Made by a program: the position numbers and the translations under genes. The notes beneath the pieces are model-generated. The model did no database searches. It worked only from the letters and a program-made list of their open reading frames with translations, and had not been told where the DNA came from. DNA of 64,000 nucleotides from positions 1 through 64,000 of the forward strand of contig CAJJAU010000027.1 in NCBI GenBank assembly GCA_905182275.1. Reading direction: 5' to 3'. This DNA is from a gamma proteobacterium HTCC2207 (GTDB taxonomy: Bacteria; Pseudomonadota; Gammaproteobacteria; Pseudomonadales; Porticoccaceae). Below, piece after piece: positions 28,738 through 37,658 of the stretch. Position 1 is the first letter of the stretch. Each line of letters begins with the position of its first letter.

Positions 28738-28853
28738 AATTTATTGTTATTTCCTGAATTATTGGAATCCTTTGGATGGCCGCAAATGCGCGCGGCTCTG
28801 CTCCACAAAAAGCTCAGGTGTCGTCTCACTAAACACCCCCTTAAACCGTGTAA

Positions 28854-28862
28854 ATTTTAACA
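28854..28862 (-). promoter_or_regulatory. Candidate extended -10 for gyrA
   Basis: On the minus strand, TG-T-TAAAAT lies about 117 nt upstream of the gyrA ATG. No good -35 is present at 16-18 nt. The resulting leader would contain a GCCGC/GCGGC hairpin at 28779-28796. This is a weak call. Confidence 0.3.
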
Positions 28863-28956
28863 TAGTCAGGCATCAAAATGTGGCTTTTATTCACCCTGCA
28901 CTGCATAACAGAGACAAAAAAATAGGTATACTTAATTGCACCTTAAAGGAGTCCTC

Positions 28957-30294
28957 ATGAGTCCAAAAAAAATAGACCTGCTGATTAATTGCCAATGGAT
29001 TATTCCAATCATTCCCAAGGACAGTATTCTTAAAGACTGTGCTATTGCCATAGACGCTGGGCGAATTATCGGTATATTCCCCCAATCCGAGGCAACAAAA
29101 AAATTCATTGCCAGCAAAGTGGAGCAACTTGACAACCATATCGTCATGCCAGGACTTGTGAATAGCCATGGTCATGCCGCAATGGCCCTGCTTCGAGGGT
29201 ATGCTGATGACCTTGCACTTAAACCTTGGCTCGAGGATCATATATGGCCTGCTGAGGCAAAATTTCTAAGCGAAGAATTCGTTGCTGATGGCACACAACT
29301 TGCTATTGCTGAAATGATTAAAAGCGGCACCACATGCTTTGCCGACATGTACTTTTTCCATGAGGCTATTGCAGGCCAAGTTCGCAACGCAGGAATACGA
29401 AGCCAGATTGGCTTTACCGTGCTCGACTTTGCTACGCCCTACGGCAAGGATGCAGAGGACTATATTCATAAAGGTTTAGCGCTCAGGGATACATTTAAAG
29501 ACCAACCGCTGATCAAGATTGCCTGCGCCCCTCATGCGCCATACACCGTGGGTGACCGGACCTTGGGGATATTGGCCACCTACGCAAATGAATTGGACAT
29601 GTCAATTCACATTCACTGCCATGAAACTGCCAATGAAGTCGCCGAATCACTTGAAACTCATGGCTGCAGACCACTTGAGCGATTAAATAATCTTGGGGTC
29701 TTGCTACCCCAAACCCAACTTGTTCACATGACTCAAGTTGTCGCGGAGGATATAGCCCTGGTGCGTGATCATGGCTGCCACATCATGCATTGCCCAAAGT
29801 CTAATCTAAAATTAGCCAGTGGCTTCTGCCCTATAACAAAGTTCATAGCAAATGGGGTAAACGTATCATTGGGAACTGACAGTGCCGCCAGTAACAACGG
29901 TCTGGATTTATTTTCTGAAATGCAAACCGCCTCGCTTTTAGCAAAAGCAGTTTCTGGCGACGCGACCAGCCTAGATGCTCATGCTACCCTGCGAATGGCA
30001 ACTATTAATGGGGCCGCCGCACTTGGCTGGGACAATGAGATTGGAAGCTTGGAACCTGGAAAATACGCAGATCTTATCGCCGTTAAAATTGATTCTATTA
30101 GCCAGCAACCACTGTATAATCCCGCCTCACAATTGGTTTACACCAATGTTGGCAGTCAGGTGTCTCACAGCTGGGTTGCAGGAAAGAAACTACTGGATAA
30201 CCATCAACTCTGTACTATTGACGAGCAGAGCTTGATCCAGAAGGCCGAGCAGTGGCGTAACAGGATCCAAGGCAGTAACACAGCAGGCCAGTAA
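28957..30294 (+). CDS. mtaD: 5'-methylthioadenosine/S-adenosylhomocysteine deaminase (TRZ/ATZ family)
   Basis: This is an amidohydrolase of the TRZ/ATZ group that removes the amino group from methylthioadenosine or S-adenosylhomocysteine, giving inosine forms. The 445 residues show the metal motif GLVNSHGHAAMALLRGYADD, HIHCHETANEV, the HCPKSNLKL segment and SLGTDSAASNNGLDLF, which are typical of the group. ATG 28957 is fixed by a strong AAAGGAG just upstream; an in-frame start at 28936 would precede it. In Pseudomonas this gene lies beside mtnA, which is missing here. It leads the mtaD-ubiG-mupP-yciK run. Substrate preference is by family. Confidence 0.85.
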   Translation: MSPKKIDLLINCQWIIPIIPKDSILKDCAIAIDAGRIIGIFPQSEATKKFIASKVEQLDNHIVMPGLVNSHGHAAMALLRGYADDLALKPWLEDHIWPAEAKFLSEEFVADGTQLAIAEMIKSGTTCFADMYFFHEAIAGQVRNAGIRSQIGFTVLDFATPYGKDAEDYIHKGLALRDTFKDQPLIKIACAPHAPYTVGDRTLGILATYANELDMSIHIHCHETANEVAESLETHGCRPLERLNNLGVLLPQTQLVHMTQVVAEDIALVRDHGCHIMHCPKSNLKLASGFCPITKFIANGVNVSLGTDSAASNNGLDLFSEMQTASLLAKAVSGDATSLDAHATLRMATINGAAALGWDNEIGSLEPGKYADLIAVKIDSISQQPLYNPASQLVYTNVGSQVSHSWVAGKKLLDNHQLCTIDEQSLIQKAEQWRNRIQGSNTAGQ

Positions 30295-30315
30295 TCACTC
30301 TATTTAAGGTAGACT

Positions 30316-31020
30316 ATGAGCAATAATGTTGACCCCAAAGAAATTCATAAATTCGAAGAACTCGCCAGCCGTTGGTGGGATCGTAACAGTGAGTTCAAAC
30401 CGCTTCATGACATCAACCCACTACGTGCTAACTGGATAGATCAGCGCGCAGAAGTTGCTGAAAAAGATCTTTTAGACGTTGGTTGTGGCGGAGGCATTCT
30501 TTGTGAAGCGATGGCGCAACGCGGCGCTCGAGTAACGGGCATTGATATGGGTGAGGCACCCCTTGCAGTGGGCAATCTACACAAACTCGAATCTGGTGTT
30601 GAGGTTGATTACATCAAATCCACCGCCGAAGATTTCGCTGAAACCCATGCTGAAGCATTCGATACTGTTACCTGTCTAGAGATGCTTGAACATGTTCCAG
30701 ACCCTAGCTCCGTAGTAAAAGCCTGTGCTGCCATGACCAAGCCCGGTGGCACGGTAGTCTTTTCAACTATTAATCGGAACCCAAAATCCTATTTACTGGC
30801 AATTATTGGCGTAGAGTACGTGTTGCGCATGCTGCCAAAAGGCACTCACGAGTTTTCTAAATTTATTCGTCCATCCGAACTAGGACAATGGGCCCGCGAA
30901 GCCGGCCTAGAGATTACTGAGATGACTGGTTTGCTCTATAACCCGCTGACCAAAACTTACAAACTCAGCCAAAGTGATGTTGATGTAAACTACATGATCT
31001 GCGCGCGAAAACCCGCCTGA
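30316..31020 (+). CDS. ubiG: Ubiquinone biosynthesis O-methyltransferase UbiG
   Basis: UbiG carries out both O-methylation steps in ubiquinone synthesis using S-adenosylmethionine. The 234-residue protein opens with [18 protein letters not shown] and NPLRANWI, both characteristic. The SAM-binding motif [19 protein letters not shown] is near residue 50, followed by [12 protein letters not shown] and [15 protein letters not shown]. It follows mtaD by 21 nt and precedes mupP by 22 nt on the same strand, so an operon is likely. Confidence 0.96.
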   Translation: MSNNVDPKEIHKFEELASRWWDRNSEFKPLHDINPLRANWIDQRAEVAEKDLLDVGCGGGILCEAMAQRGARVTGIDMGEAPLAVGNLHKLESGVEVDYIKSTAEDFAETHAEAFDTVTCLEMLEHVPDPSSVVKACAAMTKPGGTVVFSTINRNPKSYLLAIIGVEYVLRMLPKGTHEFSKFIRPSELGQWAREAGLEITEMTGLLYNPLTKTYKLSQSDVDVNYMICARKPA

Positions 31021-31042
31021 ACCATTAACCCAGGACTTTTAA

Positions 31043-31705
31043 ATGCTCGCGTTTAAAGCACTATTGTTTGACCTAGACGGTACTCTGTTAGACACCGCAC
31101 CGGATTTTATTAGCGCACTCAATATTCAGTTAGTAATGCATGGGCGAGAACCTCTGCCGGCATCAGCTGTGCGAACTAGTGTGACTAATGGATCTGCTGG
31201 CCTTATTCAGGATGGTTTTGGCATCACGCCTGACCATGTGGATTTTGAGTCAATTAGGCAGCAATATTTAGACCTCTACTTCAATAATCTCGCAGATCAG
31301 ACCGAATTATTTCCTGGTATGGAAGAGGTTTTAGCACGCTGTGAACACGACAATATTCCCTGGGGGATTGTCACTAACAAGCCATGGAAATATAGCTCGG
31401 CTGTGCTTGAGCAACTCAATTTAATCGGTCGTGCAGCTACAGTGATTTGCCCAGATCATGTCGCTCACCCAAAACCCAACCCAGAAGCAATGCTACTTGC
31501 CGCTGCGAAGATTTCAGTAGCTCCCAAGGACTGTCTTTATGTAGGAGACCATCTCAGAGACATTGATGCTGGAATAGCCGCTGGCATGAGGACTATAGCG
31601 GCAGGCTGGGGATATATAGAACATGGCGAAGATGCCAGCAGCTGGAATGCCGACTATTTTGTGAGTGAATCAAACCAATTACATCAGCTACTATTTAACC
31701 CTTAA
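31043..31705 (+). CDS. mupP: HAD phosphatase, probable N-acetylmuramic acid 6-phosphate phosphatase MupP
   Basis: This is a 220-residue haloacid dehalogenase-type phosphatase of the Gph/MupP group. HAD motif I is FDLDGTLLDT, motif III covers VTNKPWKYS and the conserved lysine region HPKPNPE, and motif IV is VGDHLRDIDAG. In Pseudomonas the gene between ubiG and yciK encodes MupP, which dephosphorylates MurNAc-6-phosphate in cell-wall recycling. That role is inferred from the identical gene order. Phosphoglycolate phosphatase (Gph) is the main alternative; the sequence alone does not decide. Confidence 0.75.
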   Translation: MLAFKALLFDLDGTLLDTAPDFISALNIQLVMHGREPLPASAVRTSVTNGSAGLIQDGFGITPDHVDFESIRQQYLDLYFNNLADQTELFPGMEEVLARCEHDNIPWGIVTNKPWKYSSAVLEQLNLIGRAATVICPDHVAHPKPNPEAMLLAAAKISVAPKDCLYVGDHLRDIDAGIAAGMRTIAAGWGYIEHGEDASSWNADYFVSESNQLHQLLFNP

Positions 31706-31720
31706 ACCCAGGAAATTACT

Positions 31721-32491
31721 GTGTACTCTGCTAATGATATCGTCAATTACCAACCGCCGAAAAACCATCTGAATGAAAGAGTTATCCTAATAACTGGTGC
31801 TGGTGACGGCATTGGAAAAGCAGCTGCCATTACCTGCGCCAAGGCCGGCGCCACGGTTATTTTGGCAGGGCGCACGGCAGCGAAATTAGAAGCGGTTTAT
31901 AACTTAATTGTCGCCGCAGAGTATCCTGAACCACGCATCTTTGGCATAGATTTAGAAGGTGCTTGCCAAGACGACTACATCACTCTGGCAGCCACCATAG
32001 ACCAACAATTTGGCCGTCTTGATGGACTACTACACAATGCCGGAATCCTAGGCCAGCGCACCCCACTAAGTAACTATTCAAGTGAGTTGTGGAATAAAGT
32101 CATACAAGTAAATTTGACTGCACAATTTCAAATGACGCAATGCTTAATGGCAGTTTTAGAGAAATCAACTGATGCTTCAGTAATCTTCACCACCTCCGGC
32201 GTGGGTAGAGTGGGTAGAGCCTTCTGGGGCGCCTATGCAGTATCCAAGTTTGCCATAGAGGGAATGGTGCAAACCTGGGCATCGGAAGTTGAGGAAATAG
32301 GCTCAGTTCGAATAAACGCCATCAACCCGGGCGCGACCCGAACTAACATGCGCGCTCAGGCTTTTCCTGCAGAAAACCCCTACGACCTAGCAAGCACAGA
32401 AGACATAATGCCGGCTTATCTCTACTTGTTAGGGCCCGACAGTCAGGACATTAACGGACAATCTATTGAAGCTCAGATTCGCAAGCCATAG
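31721..32491 (+). CDS. yciK: SDR family oxidoreductase, YciK-like
   Basis: This is a 256-residue short-chain dehydrogenase/reductase. It has the nucleotide-binding TGAGDGIGKA, the LLHNAGILG motif, catalytic Tyr and Lys in YAVSKFAIEG, and INPGATRTNMR. It starts at GTG 31721 with AGGA 8 nt upstream. It is the last gene of the mtaD-ubiG-mupP-yciK run, matching Pseudomonas order. The substrate of YciK is not established; only a NAD(P)-dependent oxidoreductase role is supported. Confidence 0.85.
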   Translation: MYSANDIVNYQPPKNHLNERVILITGAGDGIGKAAAITCAKAGATVILAGRTAAKLEAVYNLIVAAEYPEPRIFGIDLEGACQDDYITLAATIDQQFGRLDGLLHNAGILGQRTPLSNYSSELWNKVIQVNLTAQFQMTQCLMAVLEKSTDASVIFTTSGVGRVGRAFWGAYAVSKFAIEGMVQTWASEVEEIGSVRINAINPGATRTNMRAQAFPAENPYDLASTEDIMPAYLYLLGPDSQDINGQSIEAQIRKP

Positions 32492-32500
32492 ATAAAGCGT

Positions 32501-33337
32501 CTAGCGCTCGGTATTACCGCGAGCGCGAAGCTTCTTTTCTTTGCGCTCGCGAATATCTCGCAGCACATTTTTTTCGCTAAACTTGGGTGGCTTCATTGAT
32601 ACGGCACGGAACAGCGAGACAACCTGCTTCGGATCCAACTCAATAAAGTCTGAGCGCCTGACAATAGATGGCAACTCAATGGGCCCATAACTTATGCGTT
32701 TTAACCGATTCACCTCGACCCCCTGGGATTCCCATAGGCGTCTTACCTCGCGAGTACGGCCCTCGCCCAAAATTACCCTAAACCACTGATTACTGGCATT
32801 ACGCTCATCATTACTACGTGAGTGTTGTGCTTTAACCGTTTGAAACTTTGCTACGCCATCTTCAAGAATTACGCCTTCAGAGAGCCTCTGTATCATTGCT
32901 TCTGTGACTTCGCCATGAACACGTACCATGTATTCACGCTTTACCTCATAGGAGGGATGCATTAAGCGATTGGCCAATTCTCCATGGTTTGTAAACAACA
33001 ATAACCCACTGGTGTTGATATCTAACCTGCCGATGGCAATCCAGCGCCCACGACTCACTTTCGGCAGCTTATCAAATACTGTTGGCCGGCCATCGGGGTC
33101 AACCGTAGTACATACTTCACCCTCAGGTTTGCTGTACATTAAAACCCTAGGGCTATCATCTGTGACCACTTTAACGGGGCGACCATCGACCAAAATTCGA
33201 TCCTCTGGGACTGCCCGATCACCCAGCTTAGAGGTTGCGCCATTGACAGACACTCGCCCAGCAGATATCCACTTTTCTAACTCTCGTCGAGAACCAAGCC
33301 CTGCAGTGGCTAAAAGTTTTTGTAATTTTTCACTCAT
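32501..33337 (-). CDS. rluB: 23S rRNA pseudouridine synthase RluB
   Basis: RluB isomerises U2605 in the 23S rRNA peptidyl-transferase region. The 278 residues have an N-terminal S4 domain (KLQKLLATAGLGSRRELEKW) and the RsuA-type catalytic domain with GRLDINTSGLLLFTNHG, whose Asp is catalytic, then GRTREVRRLW. It ends in a basic tail. ATG 33335-33337 is used, overlapping the scpB stop by 8 bases. The last codons form a GCGCTCG/CGAGCGC palindrome (32504-32526) facing yciK. Confidence 0.93.
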   Translation of the reverse strand: MSEKLQKLLATAGLGSRRELEKWISAGRVSVNGATSKLGDRAVPEDRILVDGRPVKVVTDDSPRVLMYSKPEGEVCTTVDPDGRPTVFDKLPKVSRGRWIAIGRLDINTSGLLLFTNHGELANRLMHPSYEVKREYMVRVHGEVTEAMIQRLSEGVILEDGVAKFQTVKAQHSRSNDERNASNQWFRVILGEGRTREVRRLWESQGVEVNRLKRISYGPIELPSIVRRSDFIELDPKQVVSLFRAVSMKPPKFSEKNVLRDIRERKEKKLRARGNTER

Positions 33338-34064
33338 CGGACGCCACACTGTTGTTGGCAGACTCAGTAGTCTGCTGGGTTGGTAATTTCAGGTTAGAGG
33401 TTACTTCTTCGGACCCGTCTTGTTGCTGATTCAGTTCAAACTCCGCATTATCAGTGACAGCCAAATCATCATTTTCTGCGATTGGCATGTCCACTGGGAC
33501 TGCGGCTAATGCTAACTCCAAGTCAGGATCTAACTCAGAAAAGTCTTTAATCTCACCCAGAGTGGGCAGATATTCCAAGCTCTTGATATTAAAATAATCG
33601 AGAAACTGTTTTGTGGTGGCATATAGTGCCGGCCGACCTGGCACATCACGGTGCCCGACAATACGCACCCAGTCTCTTTCTTGCAACGACTTAATAATAT
33701 CTGAACTGACTGCCACACCTCTTACCGCTTCAATATCTCCACGAGTTAAGGGCTGTCGGTAGGCGATTAATGCCAAGGTTTCAAGCATAGCTCGAGAATA
33801 ACGCTTAGGTTTTTCCTCCCACAGACGATTCACCCAATCAGACAACTGCTGCTTAACTTGAAAACGATAACCACTGGCTACTTGCACAAGCTCAAAGCCG
33901 CGCTCTTCACAGTCTGCCTGGATTTCCTCAATAGCCGCTCTTATTTGATCTCGAGGAGGACACTCCGACTCTTCAAACAACGCCTCCAATCTAACTATAT
34001 CAATCGGTTTGCCGGCAGCCATAATAGCGCCTTCAATGATTTTTCTTAACATTTCTGAATTCAT
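33330..34064 (-). CDS. scpB: Segregation and condensation protein B
   Basis: ScpB is a winged-helix subunit that dimerises and binds the ScpA kleisin in the Smc-ScpAB chromosome-compaction complex. The 244-residue protein begins MLRKIIEGAIMAAGKPIDI, with the typical SRAMLETLALIAYRQPLTRGDIEAVRGV core and GRPALYATTKQFLDYF. A Gln/Ser/Thr-rich C-terminal tail follows, of no clear function. It overlaps scpA by 4 bases (ATGA) and rluB by 8. Its Smc partner is encoded at 45355. Confidence 0.95.
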   Translation of the reverse strand: MNSEMLRKIIEGAIMAAGKPIDIVRLEALFEESECPPRDQIRAAIEEIQADCEERGFELVQVASGYRFQVKQQLSDWVNRLWEEKPKRYSRAMLETLALIAYRQPLTRGDIEAVRGVAVSSDIIKSLQERDWVRIVGHRDVPGRPALYATTKQFLDYFNIKSLEYLPTLGEIKDFSELDPDLELALAAVPVDMPIAENDDLAVTDNAEFELNQQQDGSEEVTSNLKLPTQQTTESANNSVASDE

Positions 34065-34918
34065 GATGACCTTGCTTTAACGTGGATAGGCCCAAAAGAT
34101 TCGTTTTGCACGATCTCAACCAATGACTCTTTAATCAGTTCCATGATCGCTAAAAACGTCACCACAACACCTAAACGGCCTTCGCTCTCTTTAAATAAAC
34201 TGACAAAAGGTACAAACTGCTTGTCGCGAATTACTTCAAGAACGTGAGACATCCGCTCTCGAGTAGATAATTTTTCACGCTGAATATGGTGGGACTCAAA
34301 CATTTCAGCACGTCGCAGTACATCACCCAATGCGCTCATCACCTCACGCATGTCTACCTCAGGAAACTGCCGCTCCTGAGTTCGATCTGGGGATTCAGCT
34401 GTAGCCTGGTGTATGTCACGGCCAAGACGCGGTATCTCGTCAATATCTTCTGCTGCTGCTTTAAATCGCTCATATTCCTGCAATCGGCGAATAAGCTCGG
34501 CTCTCGGGTCACCCTCCTCTTCCTCCTCGAGAACTTGACGGGGAAGCAAAATACGAGATTTTATTTCCGCAAGCATGGCCGCCATAACCAGATACTCTGC
34601 GGCCAATTCCAAGTGAATGGTCGACATCAAGTCAATATAACTCATGTATTGCCGAGTAATTTCGGCAACATTAATCTCTAAAATATCAAGGTTTTGCCGT
34701 CTAATGAGGTACAGCAGTAAATCCAGAGGACCTTCAAAGGCCTCCAGAATAACCTCTAATGCATCGGGCGGAATATATAGGTCTTTTGGGAGAGAAGTTA
34801 ATTCTTTACCTTGCACTACTGCAAAAGGCATCTCCTCTTGCTGTGGACGCGAAGACACAACCGCCATGACGCTAGCAGACGATAAACTATCGCTTTTTAC
34901 GGGTGCTTCGCTAGCCAC
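34061..34918 (-). CDS. scpA: Segregation and condensation protein A (kleisin)
   Basis: ScpA is the kleisin that bridges the Smc heads. The 285-residue product has EAFEGPLDLLLYLIRRQNLDIL and ITRQYMSYIDLM near its N-terminal third, AAEYLVMAAMLAEIKSRILLP and a C-terminal winged helix with FLAIMELIKESLVEI. The frame starts at GTG 34918 with a GGGGTAGG upstream; internal ATGs (Met18 and nearby) are alternatives, since the first 50 residues are low-conservation. It forms one unit with scpB and rluB; yciO lies 65 bases upstream. Confidence 0.93.
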   Translation of the reverse strand: MASEAPVKSDSLSSASVMAVVSSRPQQEEMPFAVVQGKELTSLPKDLYIPPDALEVILEAFEGPLDLLLYLIRRQNLDILEINVAEITRQYMSYIDLMSTIHLELAAEYLVMAAMLAEIKSRILLPRQVLEEEEEGDPRAELIRRLQEYERFKAAAEDIDEIPRLGRDIHQATAESPDRTQERQFPEVDMREVMSALGDVLRRAEMFESHHIQREKLSTRERMSHVLEVIRDKQFVPFVSLFKESEGRLGVVVTFLAIMELIKESLVEIVQNESFGPIHVKARSS

Positions 34919-34983
34919 TACCTACCCCACATTTACTTTAAAAAACATTATAACCAGATTAGCTTCCAGACACAGCAGCATTG

Positions 34984-35604
34984 TTAAAAACTAGAGAAAT
35001 CACCTGTTCCTTGACGCATGATCTTAGGGGTTGCATCAGTCATATCGATCACTGTAGTCGGCTCATGACCACAGTACCCGCCATCAATAATGGCATCTAC
35101 ATGACGTTCCATTGTTTGCCTAATGTCATAAGGGTCGGTAAGAGGGTACTCATCATTTGGCATAATCAGCGTTACACTCATCATCGGCTCGCCAAGCTCA
35201 TCCAGCAAAGCCTTCACTATCGGACTATCCGGCACACGGATACCTATGGTCTTGCGCTTTGGGTGCATCAATCGCTTTGGCACCTCCGAAGTCGCCGTCA
35301 AAATAAAGGTAAAAGCGCCAGGGGTGCTGGCTTTTAAAATTCGAAAAGCACTGTTATCGACCTTTGCGTAATTTGCGAGCTCTGAGAGATCGCGGCAAAC
35401 CAAGGTAAAATTGTGTTGCTTGTCGAGGTGACGAATAGCTCTAATTCTTTCTAACGCCTGCTTATCACCAATGTGACAACCAATCGCGTACACCGAGTCA
35501 GTGGGGTAGACAATAAGTCCTCCGCGGCGAACGATATCTGCGACCTGAGTTATTGATCGCGCCTGAGGGTTTTGTGGGTGTATAGAAAAGTACTGACTGC
35601 TCAA
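34984..35604 (-). CDS. yciO: YciO/Sua5/YrdC-family translation-linked protein
   Basis: This is a 206-residue protein of the YrdC fold, which in TsaC/Sua5 makes threonylcarbamoyl-adenylate for tRNA t6A. The ligand-binding region is visible as GGLIVYPTDSVYAIGCH, followed by RIRAIRHLDKQHNFTLVC and PGAFTFILTA, and the end TVIDMTDATPKIMRQGTGD. Family detail and the scpA neighbourhood match YciO rather than TsaC. YciO has weak or unclear activity in vivo. The frame opens with ATG 35602-35604. Confidence 0.88.
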   Translation of the reverse strand: MSSQYFSIHPQNPQARSITQVADIVRRGGLIVYPTDSVYAIGCHIGDKQALERIRAIRHLDKQHNFTLVCRDLSELANYAKVDNSAFRILKASTPGAFTFILTATSEVPKRLMHPKRKTIGIRVPDSPIVKALLDELGEPMMSVTLIMPNDEYPLTDPYDIRQTMERHVDAIIDGGYCGHEPTTVIDMTDATPKIMRQGTGDFSSF

Positions 35605-35729
35605 CTGTGGATTCCCCTAAACGGTTAAATTATGTCCTATTATCTCATAAGCATTAGTGTAATTGTGCCAAATAAGCAAGCGAGCTTAACCGCTATAAAG
35701 GCTAGGTTAAAGTCGACAAGCGCGGCTAG

Positions 35730-36512
35730 ATGGATACAATGGGCGTCCAACAGGTTAATGGTTTATTCATGAGTAAGTTGCACAGTTCAACAGCACAACG
35801 GCAGGATGACGTGGTTATGACAAAACCGCCCAGTTTGCTGTGGAATTTGGCATTTAATCTCATTTTGCCTACGCTTATATTGACCAAGCTAAGCGGGGAA
35901 GAGTATCTAGGTATTAAACCCGCTATATTGATAGCACTCGCGTTTCCGATTATTTATGGGTCCAGAGAGTTTATTAATCTGCGTAAGGTTAATTTCTTTT
36001 CAGCACTGGGCATAGTCAGCGTGTCATTGACCGGGGGAATCAGCCTGCTGGAACTCGACGCTGTCTACATCGCTATCAAGGAGGCAGCCATACCGGGAAT
36101 GCTTGGCATTGCGGTGTTGCTATCTTTAAAAACATCACAGCCACTGATTCATACCTTTTTACTCAATGAGTCAGTGATGAATACGGCCGCAATTTCTCAA
36201 GCATTAAAGGATAACGATGCCAACGCCGCGTTTGACAAACTGTTGATCAATGCCTCTTGGGTACTCTCCAGTTCGTTTTTTCTGTCATCCGCGGTAAACT
36301 ATATTTTGGCTGTGGTTATTCTTACCGCGGACCCTGGTACAGAGCTATTTAATCAACAGTTAGGTCGAATGACCGCCTTAAGTTTTCCCGTCATCGCTCT
36401 GCCCATGACGCTGTTTTTAACTGCCAATTTGTTTTATGTCTTCCGTGGGATTACTCGCCTAACCGGCATGCCCTTCGAAGATATCCTTAAAGTCGAAGCT
36501 GAGAAAAAATAA
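35730..36512 (+). CDS. VC0807-type inner-membrane protein
   Basis: This 260-residue protein has five or six membrane segments, with [18 protein letters not shown] near its start and [17 protein letters not shown] near the end. The pattern matches the VC0807-type family of uncharacterised membrane proteins, sometimes loosely labelled MFS or septation-like. Function is unknown. Starts at 35730, 35769 and 35817 are all possible; the last gives the compact [13 protein letters not shown] opening with AGGA 10 nt upstream. It is divergent from yciO and ends 2 bases before yciI, a slot usually held by the septation protein YciB. Confidence 0.65.
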   Translation: MDTMGVQQVNGLFMSKLHSSTAQRQDDVVMTKPPSLLWNLAFNLILPTLILTKLSGEEYLGIKPAILIALAFPIIYGSREFINLRKVNFFSALGIVSVSLTGGISLLELDAVYIAIKEAAIPGMLGIAVLLSLKTSQPLIHTFLLNESVMNTAAISQALKDNDANAAFDKLLINASWVLSSSFFLSSAVNYILAVVILTADPGTELFNQQLGRMTALSFPVIALPMTLFLTANLFYVFRGITRLTGMPFEDILKVEAEKK

Positions 36513-36514
36513 TT

Positions 36515-36814
36515 ATGTGGTATTCAATCGTTAGTGAAGACGTCGAAAACAGCCTAGCCCTGCGCAGCCAAGCACGCCCGCAACATCTGGCCCGACTAGC
36601 TGATCTCAAAGAGCAAGGCAGACTGCTAGTTGCAGGCCCGCATCCAGCGATTGATAACGTAGAACCTGGCGAGGCTGGCTTTACTGGCAGCCTAATCATT
36701 GCTGAATTTAATAGCCTAGGAGACGCACAACGTTGGGCAGAATCGGATCCTTATATGGCAGCAGGCGTTTATCAAGCGGTCTCCGTAAAGCCATTTAAGA
36801 AGGTACTTCCTTAA
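36515..36814 (+). CDS. yciI: YciI family protein
   Basis: This 99-residue ferredoxin-fold protein of the YciI/YCII group has the opening [14 protein letters not shown], then [22 protein letters not shown] with the conserved His, and the [24 protein letters not shown] segment, including the characteristic SDPY. The biochemical role in most bacteria is not defined. It lies 2 bases after the VC0807-type gene and 29 bases before the SH3 protein. Confidence 0.88.
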   Translation: MWYSIVSEDVENSLALRSQARPQHLARLADLKEQGRLLVAGPHPAIDNVEPGEAGFTGSLIIAEFNSLGDAQRWAESDPYMAAGVYQAVSVKPFKKVLP

Positions 36815-36843
36815 CACCACAGATTTTTTTACTCAATCATAGT

Positions 36844-37656
36844 ATGATTCTCAGAATGTACCCATCGGTCAGAAACCTTATGAAATTTCCAGCTTTTATT
36901 ACGCTCTTACTGTCATTGACGACGGCGAACATGCTCCTGGCTCAAGAGCCAGCCAATGCCGTTGCAGAGACTGACATCACTCAAGAATTAGAGGTTTCAG
37001 ATAACCAGGCAATTGAGCCTGAAATCGAGACCCCGCCGATCCCTTTTGAGCCACAGGTTCGCTACGTCTCAGACGAATTTTTCGTGCCACTTCGAGAAAC
37101 ACCCTGCCCACGATGCAAAATAGTCCATTGGGGCATCAAGTCTGGCGTCACGGTTGATCTACTGGATTTGCGTGATGGCTGGGGGTTGGTATCAACTGCC
37201 AATGGCTATAAGGGCTGGATGGAAGAGCAATTCATTTCCGAGTCACCATCAGGCAAGCAGCAGCTGATAAAAAGCCAGGCTAAATTAGATGCTTCTGGCG
37301 CCCAGGTTAAGGAACTCGAAGAGACCATACAAAGATTTCAGAGTGATATTGAAATTCTCCAACAAGCTAATGAGCAACTGGAAGCTGATAAGAAAAAGTT
37401 CGCCAGAGAATTTTCTGAGATGGAGGGAATATCTTCTGACCCAGTAGCTTTGAACCAACAGAACCAAACACTGGTAAAACAGAATACTCTGCTGCAAAGC
37501 GACAATGATGTATTAAAGGCAGAGGTTGAAATTTTAGAAAACGATAGCAGTAATCAATTCTTTTTATACGGCGCTCTGACGGTGTTTTTAGCCGCCCTAC
37601 TAGTAGCTTTTATTCCTAAGTTAAAGGGCAGAAAGAGACTTTCAGAGTGGGGTTAA
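36844..37656 (+). CDS. Secreted SH3-domain, coiled-coil protein with C-terminal membrane anchor (TIGR04211-like)
   Basis: This 270-residue envelope protein has four parts. A signal sequence ends near LLAQEP (residue 34). A bacterial SH3 domain spans about 72-128 (YVSDEFFVPLRETP to GYKGWMEEQF). A coiled coil runs from 135 to 215, and a membrane helix at about 238-258 is followed by a short basic tail. The order matches the TIGR04211 SH3 family of gammaproteobacteria, whose role is unknown. A CPRC motif (Cys88, Cys91) lies in the first SH3 loop. ATG 36844 is used; Met13 (36880) would make a more usual signal peptide. Confidence 0.78.
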   Translation: MILRMYPSVRNLMKFPAFITLLLSLTTANMLLAQEPANAVAETDITQELEVSDNQAIEPEIETPPIPFEPQVRYVSDEFFVPLRETPCPRCKIVHWGIKSGVTVDLLDLRDGWGLVSTANGYKGWMEEQFISESPSGKQQLIKSQAKLDASGAQVKELEETIQRFQSDIEILQQANEQLEADKKKFAREFSEMEGISSDPVALNQQNQTLVKQNTLLQSDNDVLKAEVEILENDSSNQFFLYGALTVFLAALLVAFIPKLKGRKRLSEWG

Positions 37657-37658
37657 CC

